Counted from the first letter of the stretch, positions 8,161 to 16,269 are shown. The stretch is DNA of 29,654 bases from JANNRR01 sp031401675 (GCA_031401675.1 JANNRR010000102.1:1-29654); one strand, 5' to 3'. Program-made: numbers and translations. The notes: generated by a model from the sequence alone, not told the origin.

Positions 8161-8577
8161 ATGACATCGACTGCTGCAGATCTTGGAACCAGCTGGCTGG
8201 CCGAGGCTGGCCTGCGCCCGACCCGGCAGCGGCTGGCGCTGGCCATGCTGCTGATCGGCGATGGCAGGAACCGGCATGTCACGGCGGAAAGCCTGCATTT
8301 CGCCACCCGGAGCGCGGGCGCGCCGGTGTCGCTGGCCACGGTCTACAATACGCTGCGGGCGTTCTGTCAGGCCGGGCTGATGCAGGAAGTGGTGGTGAAG
8401 GGCTCGCGCAGCTATTTCGACACCAGAATGGACGATCACCCGCATTACTACTGGGAAGACACGGCGGAACTGACCGATGCCCCGGCGGATCAGCTGGACA
8501 TCGCGCGGCTGCCGGCGGCACCTGCCGGCACCGAGATCGCGCGGGTGGATGTGGTGATCCGGCTGCGCCGGCTGTAG
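8161..8577 (+). CDS. irr: Irr, iron/heme-responsive Fur-family transcription regulator
   Basis: A 138-residue Fur-family DNA-binding protein. The winged-helix part (RPTRQRLALAMLL ... SLATVYNTLRAF) is followed by the regulatory half with the histidine cluster DDHPHYYWED (residues 91-100). This replaces the zinc/iron CxxC-rich C-terminus of true Fur and is the Irr hallmark. In rhizobia and Rhodobacter, Irr governs iron and heme genes in response to heme status. Divergent placement next to fabA is typical of Rhodobacteraceae. The start ATG lies about 30 bases after a good promoter. The operator sites are not visible by eye. Confidence 0.9.
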   Translation: MTSTAADLGTSWLAEAGLRPTRQRLALAMLLIGDGRNRHVTAESLHFATRSAGAPVSLATVYNTLRAFCQAGLMQEVVVKGSRSYFDTRMDDHPHYYWEDTAELTDAPADQLDIARLPAAPAGTEIARVDVVIRLRRL

Positions 8578-8779
8578 ATCGCCGCAGCAACCAGCGCAGA
8601 AGGGCAAGCGGCCGACCTCTGCCAGCAGCCTGCGCTGGACCGGCCTTGCGGATCGGACCCTGCTGACTGCCGCGCCGCGATGACAAGACCGGCCCGACAG
8701 CTTGCCAAGCCAGAGGCGATCCTTGATGGTCGGCGCGAACATAGGGTCGGCCGTTTCGGCCAAAAGTCCCGGGGCCGGA

Positions 8780-9559
8780 ATGCTGTCCTATCAACATCAC
8801 TACCATGCCGGGAACATGGCCGATGTGCACAAGCATGGGTTGTTGTGCTGGGTGCTGGATTATCTGACCCGCAAGGACAAGCCGCTGAGCTATCTGGAGA
8901 CACATGCCGGGCGCGGGCTCTATGACCTTGACGCCCCCGAGGCGCTGAAAACCGGCGAGGCGGCGCAGGGGATAGACCGCTGTCTGCAACGCGGCTGGTT
9001 CGCCGCCGATCACCCCTATCTGCGGCTGCTGGCGGTGGTGCGGGCCGAGCACGGGCCGCGCGCCTATCCCGGATCGCCGCTGCTGGCCGCGTTGGCGCTG
9101 CGCCCGACCGATACGCTGCATCTGGCCGAACTGCACCCACAGGAGTTTGCGGCGCTGCAACTGGCGATGATCCGCTTTCCCGCGCTGTGTCAGCGTCACG
9201 ACGGGCTGGCACTGGCGCTGGCGCTGACGCCGCCGACCCCGCGCCGGGGGCTGCTGCTGATCGACCCGAGCTACGAGGTCAAGGCGGACTATGAACTGCT
9301 GCCGAAACTGATCGGCCAGGTCCACCGCAAATGGAATGTCGGGACCATCATGCTGTGGTATCCGGTTCTGGCCAATGCCGCGCATCTGCCGATGCTGCAG
9401 GCGCTGACCACCGCCCATCCCGAAGGCTTGCGGAGCGAAACAACCTTTCCCGCCGCCCGGCATGGGCATGGCATGGACGGGTCCGGGCTCTTTGTGCTGA
9501 ACCCGCCTTACGGGCTGGCCGACGAAGCGGCGCGGCTGCAGCAGGCGATCCGGGGCTAG
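8780..9559 (+). CDS. rlmJ: 23S rRNA (adenine(2030)-N6)-methyltransferase
   Basis: A 259-residue SAM-dependent methyltransferase that modifies A2030 of 23S rRNA. The N-terminus MLSYQHHYHAGNMADVHKHG is diagnostic of RlmJ; THAGRGLYDL (41-50) is the SAM-binding loop, YPGSPLLA (96-103) a family block, and IDPSYEVK holds the catalytic motif at 162-165. The start was placed at the ATG of MLSY (8780) because upstream in-frame residues match nothing in the family. Motif IV reads DPSY rather than DPPY; this may be normal for alphaproteobacterial RlmJ but was not checked. The gap 8578-8779 shows no gene. Confidence 0.93.
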   Translation: MLSYQHHYHAGNMADVHKHGLLCWVLDYLTRKDKPLSYLETHAGRGLYDLDAPEALKTGEAAQGIDRCLQRGWFAADHPYLRLLAVVRAEHGPRAYPGSPLLAALALRPTDTLHLAELHPQEFAALQLAMIRFPALCQRHDGLALALALTPPTPRRGLLLIDPSYEVKADYELLPKLIGQVHRKWNVGTIMLWYPVLANAAHLPMLQALTTAHPEGLRSETTFPAARHGHGMDGSGLFVLNPPYGLADEAARLQQAIRG

Positions 9560-9577
9560 GAGGGCGCGACACAGGGG

Positions 9578-9635
9578 CCGGACCAAAATCCTTTGAAGGA
9601 TTTTGCGAAAATTGTTGCAACAATTTTCTGTCCGG
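9578..9635. repeat. double-palindrome element between convergent genes
   Basis: Two palindromes stand side by side: 9585-9604 (arms AAAATCCTT / AAGGATTTT around TG) and 9607-9628 (perfect 22-mer, arms GAAAATTGTTG / CAACAATTTTC). An outer inverted pair CCGGAC (9578-9583) and GTCCGG (9630-9635) encloses both, so the RNA could fold as a three-way junction. It is much more AT-rich than its surroundings. It lies 19 bases after rlmJ and 19 bases after the convergent gene, which suits a bidirectional terminator, since T-rich arms follow on both strands. Confidence 0.75.
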
Positions 9636-9653
9636 TTGCGGCGCGGGCTGTGC

Positions 9654-10517
9654 TCAGAACCACTGTCCCGGTTCCATCAGCCCCAAATCCATCAGTTGCT
9701 GCGAGTGCCAGTTGAATTCCGCCGAGTTGTGCCACCGAAAACTGGCAATTTCGAACATGCTGCCGGGATTGGTCTTCAGCGCCTTGGCGGTTCGGAAGGA
9801 ACACAGGCTGATCGTGACATTGTGGTGCCAGGGGCAGGCGTAGGTGTTGTATTCCTCGTCCGACAGGGTGTGATCGTCGCGCAGCCGCAGACCCTTGGCG
9901 GCCCGGAACAGGGCGATCCGGTCGATCTTGCGTTTGCGGACCGGGATATGTTCCTCGAACCGCCAGCGCAGCCCGCCAAAGAAATCCAGTTGCCGCTCCC
10001 TCGGGTGGCTTTCTTCATCCTGACGGGCCAGCGCGTAGTAGCCCGACCGGTCAAGAAGCGCGGCTTCCAGGTTGACTGCGTTGGGCGTGGCCTGCAGGTC
10101 ACCGGCATAAAGGTCGATCACATAGGTCAGCAGCGCGTCGCGGCGTTCCTCGGCGTGAAAGGCGATCAGTTCGCGGACATTCCGGGTCTCGCAGAACGGA
10201 TAGAACAGATATTCGGCGTTGTAGCAGTAGAACAGCCAGATGCCGGGGGCGGCATCGATTACGGCATTGACCGCAGCCTCGACCGCGCCGTCGGCTGCGA
10301 CATCATAGGTGACCCGGTGCAGCTTTTCCTCCAGCCCCTCGGCCAGGGTCAGGTCGGCCGGCGCAAACAGCACCAGTTCGCGAAAGCCAGACAGCTGATG
10401 GTGGCGGATGGTGGTTTCAACCTCGACCATATCCTCGACAAAGATCAGCGCAACCGGCCCTTTGGCCAGCGCTGCCTTGCCGCGATCCAGAAATTGCTCC
10501 AGCCCGTTGTACCGCAT
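9654..10517 (-). CDS. conserved hypothetical protein, function not recognised
   Basis: A 287-residue soluble protein without a signal peptide or membrane helix. I do not recognise the family with certainty. The N-terminal half has alternating beta/alpha segments (VALIFVEDMVEVETTIRHHQ, ELVLFAPADL, WLFYCYNAEYLFYPF), and the C-terminal part is rich in His, Trp and Cys (CPWHHNVTISLC, SFRWHNSAEFNWHSQQ). A nucleotide-sugar-transferase-like (GT-A) fold is possible from the pattern but unproven. The start ATG at 10515-10517 has AGGGA upstream. Normal codon bias supports a real gene. Convergent with rlmJ. Confidence 0.75.
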   Translation of the reverse strand: MRYNGLEQFLDRGKAALAKGPVALIFVEDMVEVETTIRHHQLSGFRELVLFAPADLTLAEGLEEKLHRVTYDVAADGAVEAAVNAVIDAAPGIWLFYCYNAEYLFYPFCETRNVRELIAFHAEERRDALLTYVIDLYAGDLQATPNAVNLEAALLDRSGYYALARQDEESHPRERQLDFFGGLRWRFEEHIPVRKRKIDRIALFRAAKGLRLRDDHTLSDEEYNTYACPWHHNVTISLCSFRTAKALKTNPGSMFEIASFRWHNSAEFNWHSQQLMDLGLMEPGQWF

Positions 10518-10658
10518 CTGTCCGTCCCTGATCCGATCCTGCCCTGCTGCGGTTAAGGTTCCCCCAATCCGGTTGGCAATCCCGGCCGGCGTCGCACCGG
10601 GCCAGGACCTGTCGCAACAAGACTAGCGCAAGCCGTTGGCCAAGGCCAGAGTGGGCCA

Positions 10659-10721
10659 AAACCCGAAACCCGAAACCCGAAACCCGAAACCCGAAACCCG
10701 AAACCCGAAACCCGAAACCCG
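10659..10721. repeat. nine-copy heptamer tandem repeat (AAACCCG)9
   Basis: Nine uninterrupted, perfect copies of AAACCCG (63 bp) followed by a partial AAAC. The array ends 27 bases before the ATG of the GFA gene, inside its promoter/leader. The unit differs by one base from the plant-type telomere heptamer (AAACCCT). Perfect identity of all copies implies recent slippage, and copy number probably varies between strains. Confidence 0.97.
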
Positions 10722-10748
10722 AAACAGCGCGAAATCCCGGAGACCGCG

Positions 10749-11168
10749 ATGACCGAAACCCATTCCGGCTCCTGCCTGTGCGGCGCAGTGCGGTTTCTTA
10801 CCGAGGGGCCGCTGCGCGCGGTGGTCTATTGCCATTGCAGCCAATGCCGCAAGCAGTCCGGGCATTTCCTGGCCGCCACCAATGTCACCACCGCGAACCT
10901 GACGATCACGGGCGCAGAATCGGTCAGCTGGTACGCCGCCTCCGACTTCGCGCGCCGGGGCTTTTGCAAGGCCTGCGGATCAGTGCTGTTCTGGCAGCCG
11001 AACGAAGGCAGCTATACCTCGGTGATGGCAGGTGCATTCGATCAGCCGTCCGGACTGCTGGCCGCCGAACATATCTTTGTCGCCGACAAGGGCGATTACT
11101 ACGGGATCACCGACGGATTGCCGCAACATGACAAGTCGCCTCCCGGTCTGGCTGTCGCGCCGCAATAA
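10749..11168 (+). CDS. GFA/CENP-V family zinc-binding protein
   Basis: A 139-residue protein of the glutathione-dependent formaldehyde-activating (GFA) family. Zinc ligands are in the expected three groups: C9/C11 (CLCGAV), C28/C30/C33 (CHCSQCRK) and C73/C76 (CKACGS). The founding member was thought to catalyse S-hydroxymethylglutathione formation; most homologues have no known substrate. GGAG lies 6 bases before the ATG. The gene stands alone, downstream of the heptamer array. Confidence 0.9.
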   Translation: MTETHSGSCLCGAVRFLTEGPLRAVVYCHCSQCRKQSGHFLAATNVTTANLTITGAESVSWYAASDFARRGFCKACGSVLFWQPNEGSYTSVMAGAFDQPSGLLAAEHIFVADKGDYYGITDGLPQHDKSPPGLAVAPQ

Positions 11169-11241
11169 CGGGCCAAGCGGCGTTGCGATAGGGAGCGGGG
11201 CGGTATAGAAGCCGGGGCTGATCCCAGGAAGGCATCCAACG

Positions 11242-12558
11242 ATGGACGCGCCGAAGAAGCTTTTCATCAAGACCTACGGCTGTCAGATGAATGTCTATGA
11301 CAGCGAGCGCATGGCCGAAGCCCTGGGCGGTGCGGGCTATGTGGCCACCGATGTGGCGGGCGACGCCGACATGATCCTGCTGAACACCTGCCACATCCGC
11401 GAAAAGGCGGTGGGCAAGGTCTATTCCGACATTGGCCGCCTGCGGCCGTTGAAGGCGGCAAGGCCGGATCTGAAGATTGCGGTGGCGGGATGCGTGGCGC
11501 AGGCCGAAGGCGGCGAGATTCTGCGCCGGATGCCGCTGGTCGATCTGGTGGTCGGGCCGCAAAGCTACCACCGGCTGCCGGGGCTGGTGGCGCAGGTGCA
11601 GGCCGGGGCCCGCGCGCTCGATACCGACTTTCCGCCCGAGGACAAGTTCGACCATCTGCCGGTGCGCACCGGGTCCGGCCGCCCGACCGCGTTCCTGACC
11701 GTGCAGGAGGGCTGCGACAAGTTCTGCGCCTTCTGCGTCGTGCCCTATACCAGGGGTGCCGAAGTCAGCCGCCCGGTTGACCGCATTCTGGCCGAAGCCG
11801 AGGGGCTGGTAGCCAGGGGCGTGCGCGAAATCACCCTCTTGGGACAGAACGTCAACGCCTACCGGTCCGGGGGCGCCGGAGGCTACGGTCTGGCGCGGCT
11901 GGTGCGGGCGCTGGCCGAGATCGACGGGCTGGCGCGTATCCGCTACACCACCAGCCATCCCAACGACATGGAGGATGACCTGATCGCGGCACATGGGGAT
12001 CTGCCGAAACTGATGCCCTATCTGCATCTGCCGGTGCAGTCGGGTTCTGATCGGGTGTTGAAGGCGATGAACCGCAAACACACTGCCGCCGATTATCAGG
12101 CGCTGGTTGCCCGCATCCGGGCAGCGCGGCCCGATCTGCTGCTGTCATCGGATTTCATTGTCGGCTTTCCCGGCGAAACCGATGCCGATTTCGAGGCGAC
12201 GCTGGCGCTGGTGGCGGCGGTCGGTTTCGGCATGGCCTATTCCTTCCGCTACTCGGCCCGCCCCGGCACCCCGGCCGCCGACCGCGCACCGGTGCCCGCA
12301 CCGGTGTCCGATGCGCGGTTGCAGCGGCTGCAGGCCCTGCTGAGTGCCCAGCAATATGCAACCCAGGATGCCATGGTCGGCCGCGAGATGTCGGTGCTGA
12401 TCGAAAATCCGGGGCGGATGCCTGGGCAGATGGTCGGCAAATCCGATTATCTGCATGCGGTGCATGTGCTGGATCCCACGCTGCAGCCCGGACAACTGGT
12501 CCGGGTGCGCATTACCGCGTCGACAACCAATGCGCTGGCCGGGGAACGAGTGGGATAA
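11242..12558 (+). CDS. miaB: tRNA-2-methylthio-N6-dimethylallyladenosine synthase
   Basis: A 438-residue radical-SAM methylthiotransferase that converts i6A37 to ms2i6A37 in tRNA. The N-terminal UPF0004 domain binds one Fe-S cluster through C14, C50 and C84 (TYGCQMN, NTCHIRE, GCVAQAE). The radical SAM cluster is C158-x3-C162-x2-C165 (CDKFCAFC). A C-terminal TRAM domain (about 370-435) ends the protein. AGGAAGG precedes the ATG. It stands at the head of the RNA-modification/ribosome-maintenance block that continues with ybeZ and ybeY. Confidence 0.97.
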   Translation: MDAPKKLFIKTYGCQMNVYDSERMAEALGGAGYVATDVAGDADMILLNTCHIREKAVGKVYSDIGRLRPLKAARPDLKIAVAGCVAQAEGGEILRRMPLVDLVVGPQSYHRLPGLVAQVQAGARALDTDFPPEDKFDHLPVRTGSGRPTAFLTVQEGCDKFCAFCVVPYTRGAEVSRPVDRILAEAEGLVARGVREITLLGQNVNAYRSGGAGGYGLARLVRALAEIDGLARIRYTTSHPNDMEDDLIAAHGDLPKLMPYLHLPVQSGSDRVLKAMNRKHTAADYQALVARIRAARPDLLLSSDFIVGFPGETDADFEATLALVAAVGFGMAYSFRYSARPGTPAADRAPVPAPVSDARLQRLQALLSAQQYATQDAMVGREMSVLIENPGRMPGQMVGKSDYLHAVHVLDPTLQPGQLVRVRITASTTNALAGERVG

Positions 12559-12752
12559 CGTGGCGGAATTGTGGCGATGTTTCCCAGTATCACGCAATCA
12601 TCAGTCTGGCCGAGGTTTGGTGACTGATGCAGGACAGTTCATTGATTTCTTGAGGAAAACCACAAAGGTTTAGCTTTACTTAATGGCAATTTGACGGCAA
12701 TTCTGCGTTAACTAATCGACGACTTCGTGGTTTTTTCAGGGGGGTTGCTGCT

Positions 12753-13325
12753 GTGGCAGATTGCATGTCCAAAGCAGTGCGGTTGCTGACTGGCAGTTTG
12801 GTGCTGATGGTCGGGCTGTTGGGCGCGGTCGAAGTGACGGCGCAGACAAGGCCAGGCGCTACCGCGCGGATTCAGTGGGGAATCTGGGTTGACCAGGACG
12901 GTTGTCAGCACTGGTGGGCCGATGGCGGCACCGAAGGTTACATGGTCAACCGGGTGAATCCGCAAACCGGAAAGCCGGTTTGCGTCAAGCAGAACAACTG
13001 CCTGACCGCCAACACCGACACGCTTTTTGCCACCGACAGCGCACGGCTGACGGCAGACGGGCGGCGGCGGCTTCTGGATTTTTTCACCAACGCCGGCGCA
13101 TTCGGCTATGCCGTCTATGGCCATACCGACAGCCGCGCCTCGGACGAGTACAACATCAGCCTGTCGCAGCGCCGGGCCGGGGCGGTTGCCGATGTTGCGC
13201 GCTCGCTCGGGGCCATGGTCGAACGGGAAATCGGTTATGGCGAACGCCAGCCGGTTGCCACGAACGGCACGGCTGCGGGCATGCAGAAGAACCGTCGCGT
13301 CGAAGTCGTTTGTTACAGGTGGTAA
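12753..13325 (+). CDS. OmpA-family outer membrane / cell wall-binding protein
   Basis: A 190-residue exported protein. The N-terminus has a signal peptide (hydrophobic core about 11-26, probable cleavage after VTA or nearby). Residues 46-77 form a small Cys-containing module (C51, C77) also found in the next gene. Residues 85-190 are an OmpA C-terminal peptidoglycan-binding domain (DTLFATDSARLTADG, YGHTDSRASDEYN, LSQRRAGAVADV, NRRVEVVC). The GTG start at 12753 is preferred because AGGGGGG lies 8 bases before it; the ATG four codons on is the alternative. The 194-base gap before it is AT-rich and may hold the promoter, with TTGACG at 12691-12696. Confidence 0.88.
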   Translation: MADCMSKAVRLLTGSLVLMVGLLGAVEVTAQTRPGATARIQWGIWVDQDGCQHWWADGGTEGYMVNRVNPQTGKPVCVKQNNCLTANTDTLFATDSARLTADGRRRLLDFFTNAGAFGYAVYGHTDSRASDEYNISLSQRRAGAVADVARSLGAMVEREIGYGERQPVATNGTAAGMQKNRRVEVVCYRW

Positions 13326-13326
13326 G

Positions 13327-13680
13327 ATGAAATCTGGATTTCTGGCCTTGTCCGGCCTGGTGATGGCAACCCTGCTGTCGGGCTGTGAAGGCACGACGGG
13401 ATCGTTGGACGGTCTGCCGCTGATCGCAATCCCCGCTGACCGCGGCATCTTTGACGGCCAGGCAAGCAAGCTGGCCGACGGGCAGGCGGGCATCGCCTAT
13501 GACCCAGACGGCTGTCAGGTCTGGGTGATCGATGACGGGGTCGAGGGCTATTCCGGCCGCCGGGTCGATCCGGTGTCGGGCCTGCCGGTGTGCAACGATG
13601 CCTTCCCACCCGGAACTGTCGTCGGCAATTACAAGACCAACAACATCCCGGAACTGCTGCCCAACCAGCAGGTGAACTGA
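13327..13680 (+). CDS. putative lipoprotein with the same Cys module as the OmpA neighbour
   Basis: A 117-residue protein beginning 1 base after the OmpA stop. The signal peptide ends in a lipobox LLSG-C20, so it is probably a membrane-anchored lipoprotein; Glu at +2 is not the inner-membrane Asp signal. Residues 58-89 repeat the module of the OmpA protein: DGCQVW, EGY, RRVDPVSGLPVC, with C63 and C89 likely to form a disulphide. There is no catalytic motif. Co-transcription with the OmpA gene and the shared module suggest the two act together at the cell envelope. Function is unknown. Confidence 0.85.
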   Translation: MKSGFLALSGLVMATLLSGCEGTTGSLDGLPLIAIPADRGIFDGQASKLADGQAGIAYDPDGCQVWVIDDGVEGYSGRRVDPVSGLPVCNDAFPPGTVVGNYKTNNIPELLPNQQVN

Positions 13681-13705
13681 ACCTTGCCGGAAAACCGGAC
13701 GCCAT

Positions 13706-13739
13706 CGGCCGCAGCCCCGCGCTGCGGCCGAGTTTGTTT
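13706..13739 (+). terminator. rho-independent terminator after the OmpA/lipoprotein pair
   Basis: Stem CGGCCGCAG (13706-13714) and CTGCGGCCG (13722-13730), 9 perfect pairs with a 7-base loop, followed by AGTTTGTTT. It lies 26 bases after the lipoprotein stop and separates this unit from ybeZ. Confidence 0.85.
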
Positions 13740-13838
13740 CAGGTTTGTGAAATTCTCGTCAATCGCTCAACGTGGGCTTGCGTTGCGGGCAGGCTCGCGC
13801 CACCATCCTTGGTAGAAACCCTTCCACAGGAGTCATTC

Positions 13839-14852
13839 TTGGGCATCAGCGCGCTGACCCCCCCGCCCCGGCCCGAAGACGTGCAGGAAACGCTTCTGGA
13901 ATTCCCCGACAACCGTCGCCTGATTGACCTGTGCGGCGAGCATGACCGCAATCTGGCGCAGGTCGAACAGAAGCTGGGGGTTACCATCATCCGCCGCGGC
14001 AACCAGCTGGCGATCATGGGTGGCACCGGTGCGCGGCTGCAGGCGATGGAAGTGCTGCAGGGGCTCTATGCGCGGCTGGAAGCCGGACGGCCGATCACGC
14101 CGGGCGATATCGACGGGGTGATCCGGATGGGTGTGCAGCCGGCCGGAATGCGGCACAGTGACCAGATGGACATGTTCGGGTCAGGCCCGGTCGAGATCAG
14201 GACCCGGAAGAAAGCGGTAGAGCCACGCACCGAGGCGCAAAAGGCCTATGTACGCGCGCTGTTTTCCAGCGAACTGTGTTTCGGCATCGGCCCGGCAGGC
14301 ACCGGCAAGACCTACATGGCGGTGGCCGCTGCCGTGACGATGTTCCTTGGCGGTCACGTCGACCGCATCATCCTGTCGCGCCCGGCGGTCGAAGCCGGCG
14401 AGCGGCTTGGCTTTCTGCCCGGCGATGCCAAGGAAAAGGTCGATCCCTACATGCAGCCGCTTTACGACGCGCTGAATGATTTTCTGCCCGCCAAGCAGGT
14501 GCAGAAGATGCTGGAGGAAAAGCTGATCGAGATCGCACCCCTGGCCTTCATGCGCGGTCGCACGCTGGCCAATGCCTTTGTGGTGCTGGACGAGGCGCAG
14601 AATTCCACATCGATGCAGATGAAGATGTTCCTGACGCGTCTGGGCGAGGGCAGCCGGATGGTGATCACCGGCGACCGCACGCAGGTCGACCTGCCGCGCG
14701 GCGTGACTTCGGGCCTGTCGGAGGCCGAGCGGATTCTGGATGGCGTCAAGGGGGTCAGCTTCAACTACTTCACCTCCAAGGACGTCGTGCGCCACCCGCT
14801 TGTCGCGCGGATCATCGAGGCGTATGAGCGCGACGATGAGGTCAAGGGTTGA
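13839..14852 (+). CDS. ybeZ: PhoH-like ATPase (YbeZ)
   Basis: A 337-residue PhoH-family P-loop ATPase. Walker A GPAGTGKT is at 151-158 and Walker B VVLDEAQN with D251/E252; the ITGDRTQVDLP block is also typical. The family works with YbeY in rRNA and RNA maintenance. The TTG start at 13839 is chosen because AGGAG lies 6 bases upstream and the family N-terminus begins here; an in-frame extension to 13590 would cross the terminator and the lipoprotein gene. The 3' end overlaps ybeY by 17 bases, so the pair is coupled. Confidence 0.92.
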   Translation: MGISALTPPPRPEDVQETLLEFPDNRRLIDLCGEHDRNLAQVEQKLGVTIIRRGNQLAIMGGTGARLQAMEVLQGLYARLEAGRPITPGDIDGVIRMGVQPAGMRHSDQMDMFGSGPVEIRTRKKAVEPRTEAQKAYVRALFSSELCFGIGPAGTGKTYMAVAAAVTMFLGGHVDRIILSRPAVEAGERLGFLPGDAKEKVDPYMQPLYDALNDFLPAKQVQKMLEEKLIEIAPLAFMRGRTLANAFVVLDEAQNSTSMQMKMFLTRLGEGSRMVITGDRTQVDLPRGVTSGLSEAERILDGVKGVSFNYFTSKDVVRHPLVARIIEAYERDDEVKG

Positions 14853-15327
14853 AATCACCGTGGCGGACCGGCGCTGGACCGGGTTCGGTCTGGCCCGTCT
14901 GGCAAGACGCGCAGCGGCAGCGGTGCATGCCGAACTGGGGCTGGTGCGGCTGTTCCAGATCAGTCTGCTGGCCTGCGACGATGGCCGCATCGCCGAACTG
15001 AACGCCAGCTTTCGCGGCAAGCCGCAGCCGACCAACGTGCTGTCCTGGCCCGCCCTCGACCTGTCAGCCGAAGAGCCGGGCGGCCAGCCGCAGCTTCTGG
15101 AACTGCCCGACGAACTTGGCGACATCGCGATCGCTTGGGAAACCTGTGCCCGCGAAGCCACCGAACAGGCCAAGCCGATGGCCGATCACGTCACGCATCT
15201 GATCGTTCATGGAACTTTGCATTTGATGGGGTATGATCACCACGACGATGCGGACGCGGCCCTGATGGAACGGCTGGAGGCAAAGGTACTTGCCTCGCTT
15301 GGCATTTCCGACCCATATCTTTGTTGA
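14836..15327 (+). CDS. ybeY: endoribonuclease YbeY (16S rRNA maturation)
   Basis: A 163-residue metal-dependent RNase needed for 16S rRNA 3' maturation and ribosome quality control. The zinc site HGTLHLMGYDHHDD is visible, with His125, His129 and His135 as ligands, and NVLSWP is a family block. The start is taken as the ATG at 14836 inside the end of ybeZ; an ATG at 14824 and a GTG at 14870 are alternatives. The order ybeZ-ybeY-corC-lnt is conserved in alphaproteobacteria. Confidence 0.93.
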   Translation: MRSRVEITVADRRWTGFGLARLARRAAAAVHAELGLVRLFQISLLACDDGRIAELNASFRGKPQPTNVLSWPALDLSAEEPGGQPQLLELPDELGDIAIAWETCAREATEQAKPMADHVTHLIVHGTLHLMGYDHHDDADAALMERLEAKVLASLGISDPYLC

Positions 15328-15372
15328 GACGGCGACCGGGCCGGCCGCTCTGCTGCAAACTGGAAAGGAACC

Positions 15373-16269
15373 ATGGGCGAATCATCTGACGGGTCTAGTG
15401 CAGCGCAAAGCGCGCCGGACCCGGAACCAAGCGGAACGCAGCGGTTTTTCAGCCGCATCCTCAGCGCCCTTGGGTCCACCCCCGAATCCCCCGAATTGGC
15501 CGTTGCCCGGCAGGATGCCGAAGCCCGTGCCGGCACGGCGATGCCGCTGCCCGGTCTGGTCAACCTGCGCCGGATGCGGGTCGATGACGTATCGGTGCCC
15601 AAGGCCGAGATCGTGGCGGTGCCGGTCGATATCAGCAAGGACGCGCTGGTCCAGGTGTTCCGCGACAGCGGCTTTTCGCGCCTGCCGGTCTATGAAGACG
15701 CGCTGGACAAGCCGCTGGGGCTGGTGCTGCTGAAGGACCTGGCGCTGCAGTTCGGCTTTGGCAGCGGCGGCGCGGCGCGCTATGATCTGCGCACGATGCT
15801 GCGGCCGCTGTTGTACGTGCCGCCGTCGATGGCGCTGGGGGTGCTCTTGCAAAAGATGCAGGCCGCCCGCAGCCACATGGCGCTGATCATCGACGAATAT
15901 GGCGGCGTCGACGGGCTGGTGACCATCGAGGATCTGATCGAACAGGTGATCGGCGAGATCGAGGACGAGCATGACACTGCCGATGGCGGCTATTGGACGC
16001 TGGAAAAGCCCGGCATCTATCTGGCGCTGGCCCGCACCCCGCTGGATGAATTCGAAGCGCAGATCGGCCTGCGCCTGCTGGAAGGCGACGAGGACGAGGA
16101 AATCGATACGCTGGGGGGGCTGGTCTTTGTGCTGTCCGGCCACGTGCCGGTGCGCGGCGAGGTGGTGCAGCATCCGCTGGGCGTGACGTTCGAGGTGGTC
16201 GACGCCGATCCGCGCCGGATCAAGCGGTTGCGGGTCCGCGTGCCCGAGGGTGTGGGCAGCCCGGCGTGA
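15373..16269 (+). CDS. corC: CBS-domain protein of the CorC/hemolysin C family
   Basis: A 298-residue cytoplasmic protein without membrane helices. After a variable acidic N-terminus (1-55) come two CBS motifs (about 70-125 and 135-190, with VPKAEIVAVP and IIDEYGGVDGLVTIEDLIEQ) and a C-terminal CorC_HlyC transporter-associated domain (about 205-290). CorC has been linked to magnesium/cobalt efflux, but the exact role is debated. AAAGGAA lies shortly before the ATG. The stop overlaps the GTG start of lnt. Confidence 0.9.
   Translation: MGESSDGSSAAQSAPDPEPSGTQRFFSRILSALGSTPESPELAVARQDAEARAGTAMPLPGLVNLRRMRVDDVSVPKAEIVAVPVDISKDALVQVFRDSGFSRLPVYEDALDKPLGLVLLKDLALQFGFGSGGAARYDLRTMLRPLLYVPPSMALGVLLQKMQAARSHMALIIDEYGGVDGLVTIEDLIEQVIGEIEDEHDTADGGYWTLEKPGIYLALARTPLDEFEAQIGLRLLEGDEDEEIDTLGGLVFVLSGHVPVRGEVVQHPLGVTFEVVDADPRRIKRLRVRVPEGVGSPA

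Noticed and set aside
10623..10865. Minus-strand frame coding a repeated FRVSGFG peptide
   Set aside because: It is only the translation of the heptamer array (7-bp units give a 7-residue period over 21 bp) and overlaps the GFA gene.
12680..12694. TTAA-N7-TTGA, a near CtrA box upstream of the OmpA gene
   Set aside because: One mismatch in the second half-site in a locally AT-rich region; too weak alone, although worth including in a motif scan.
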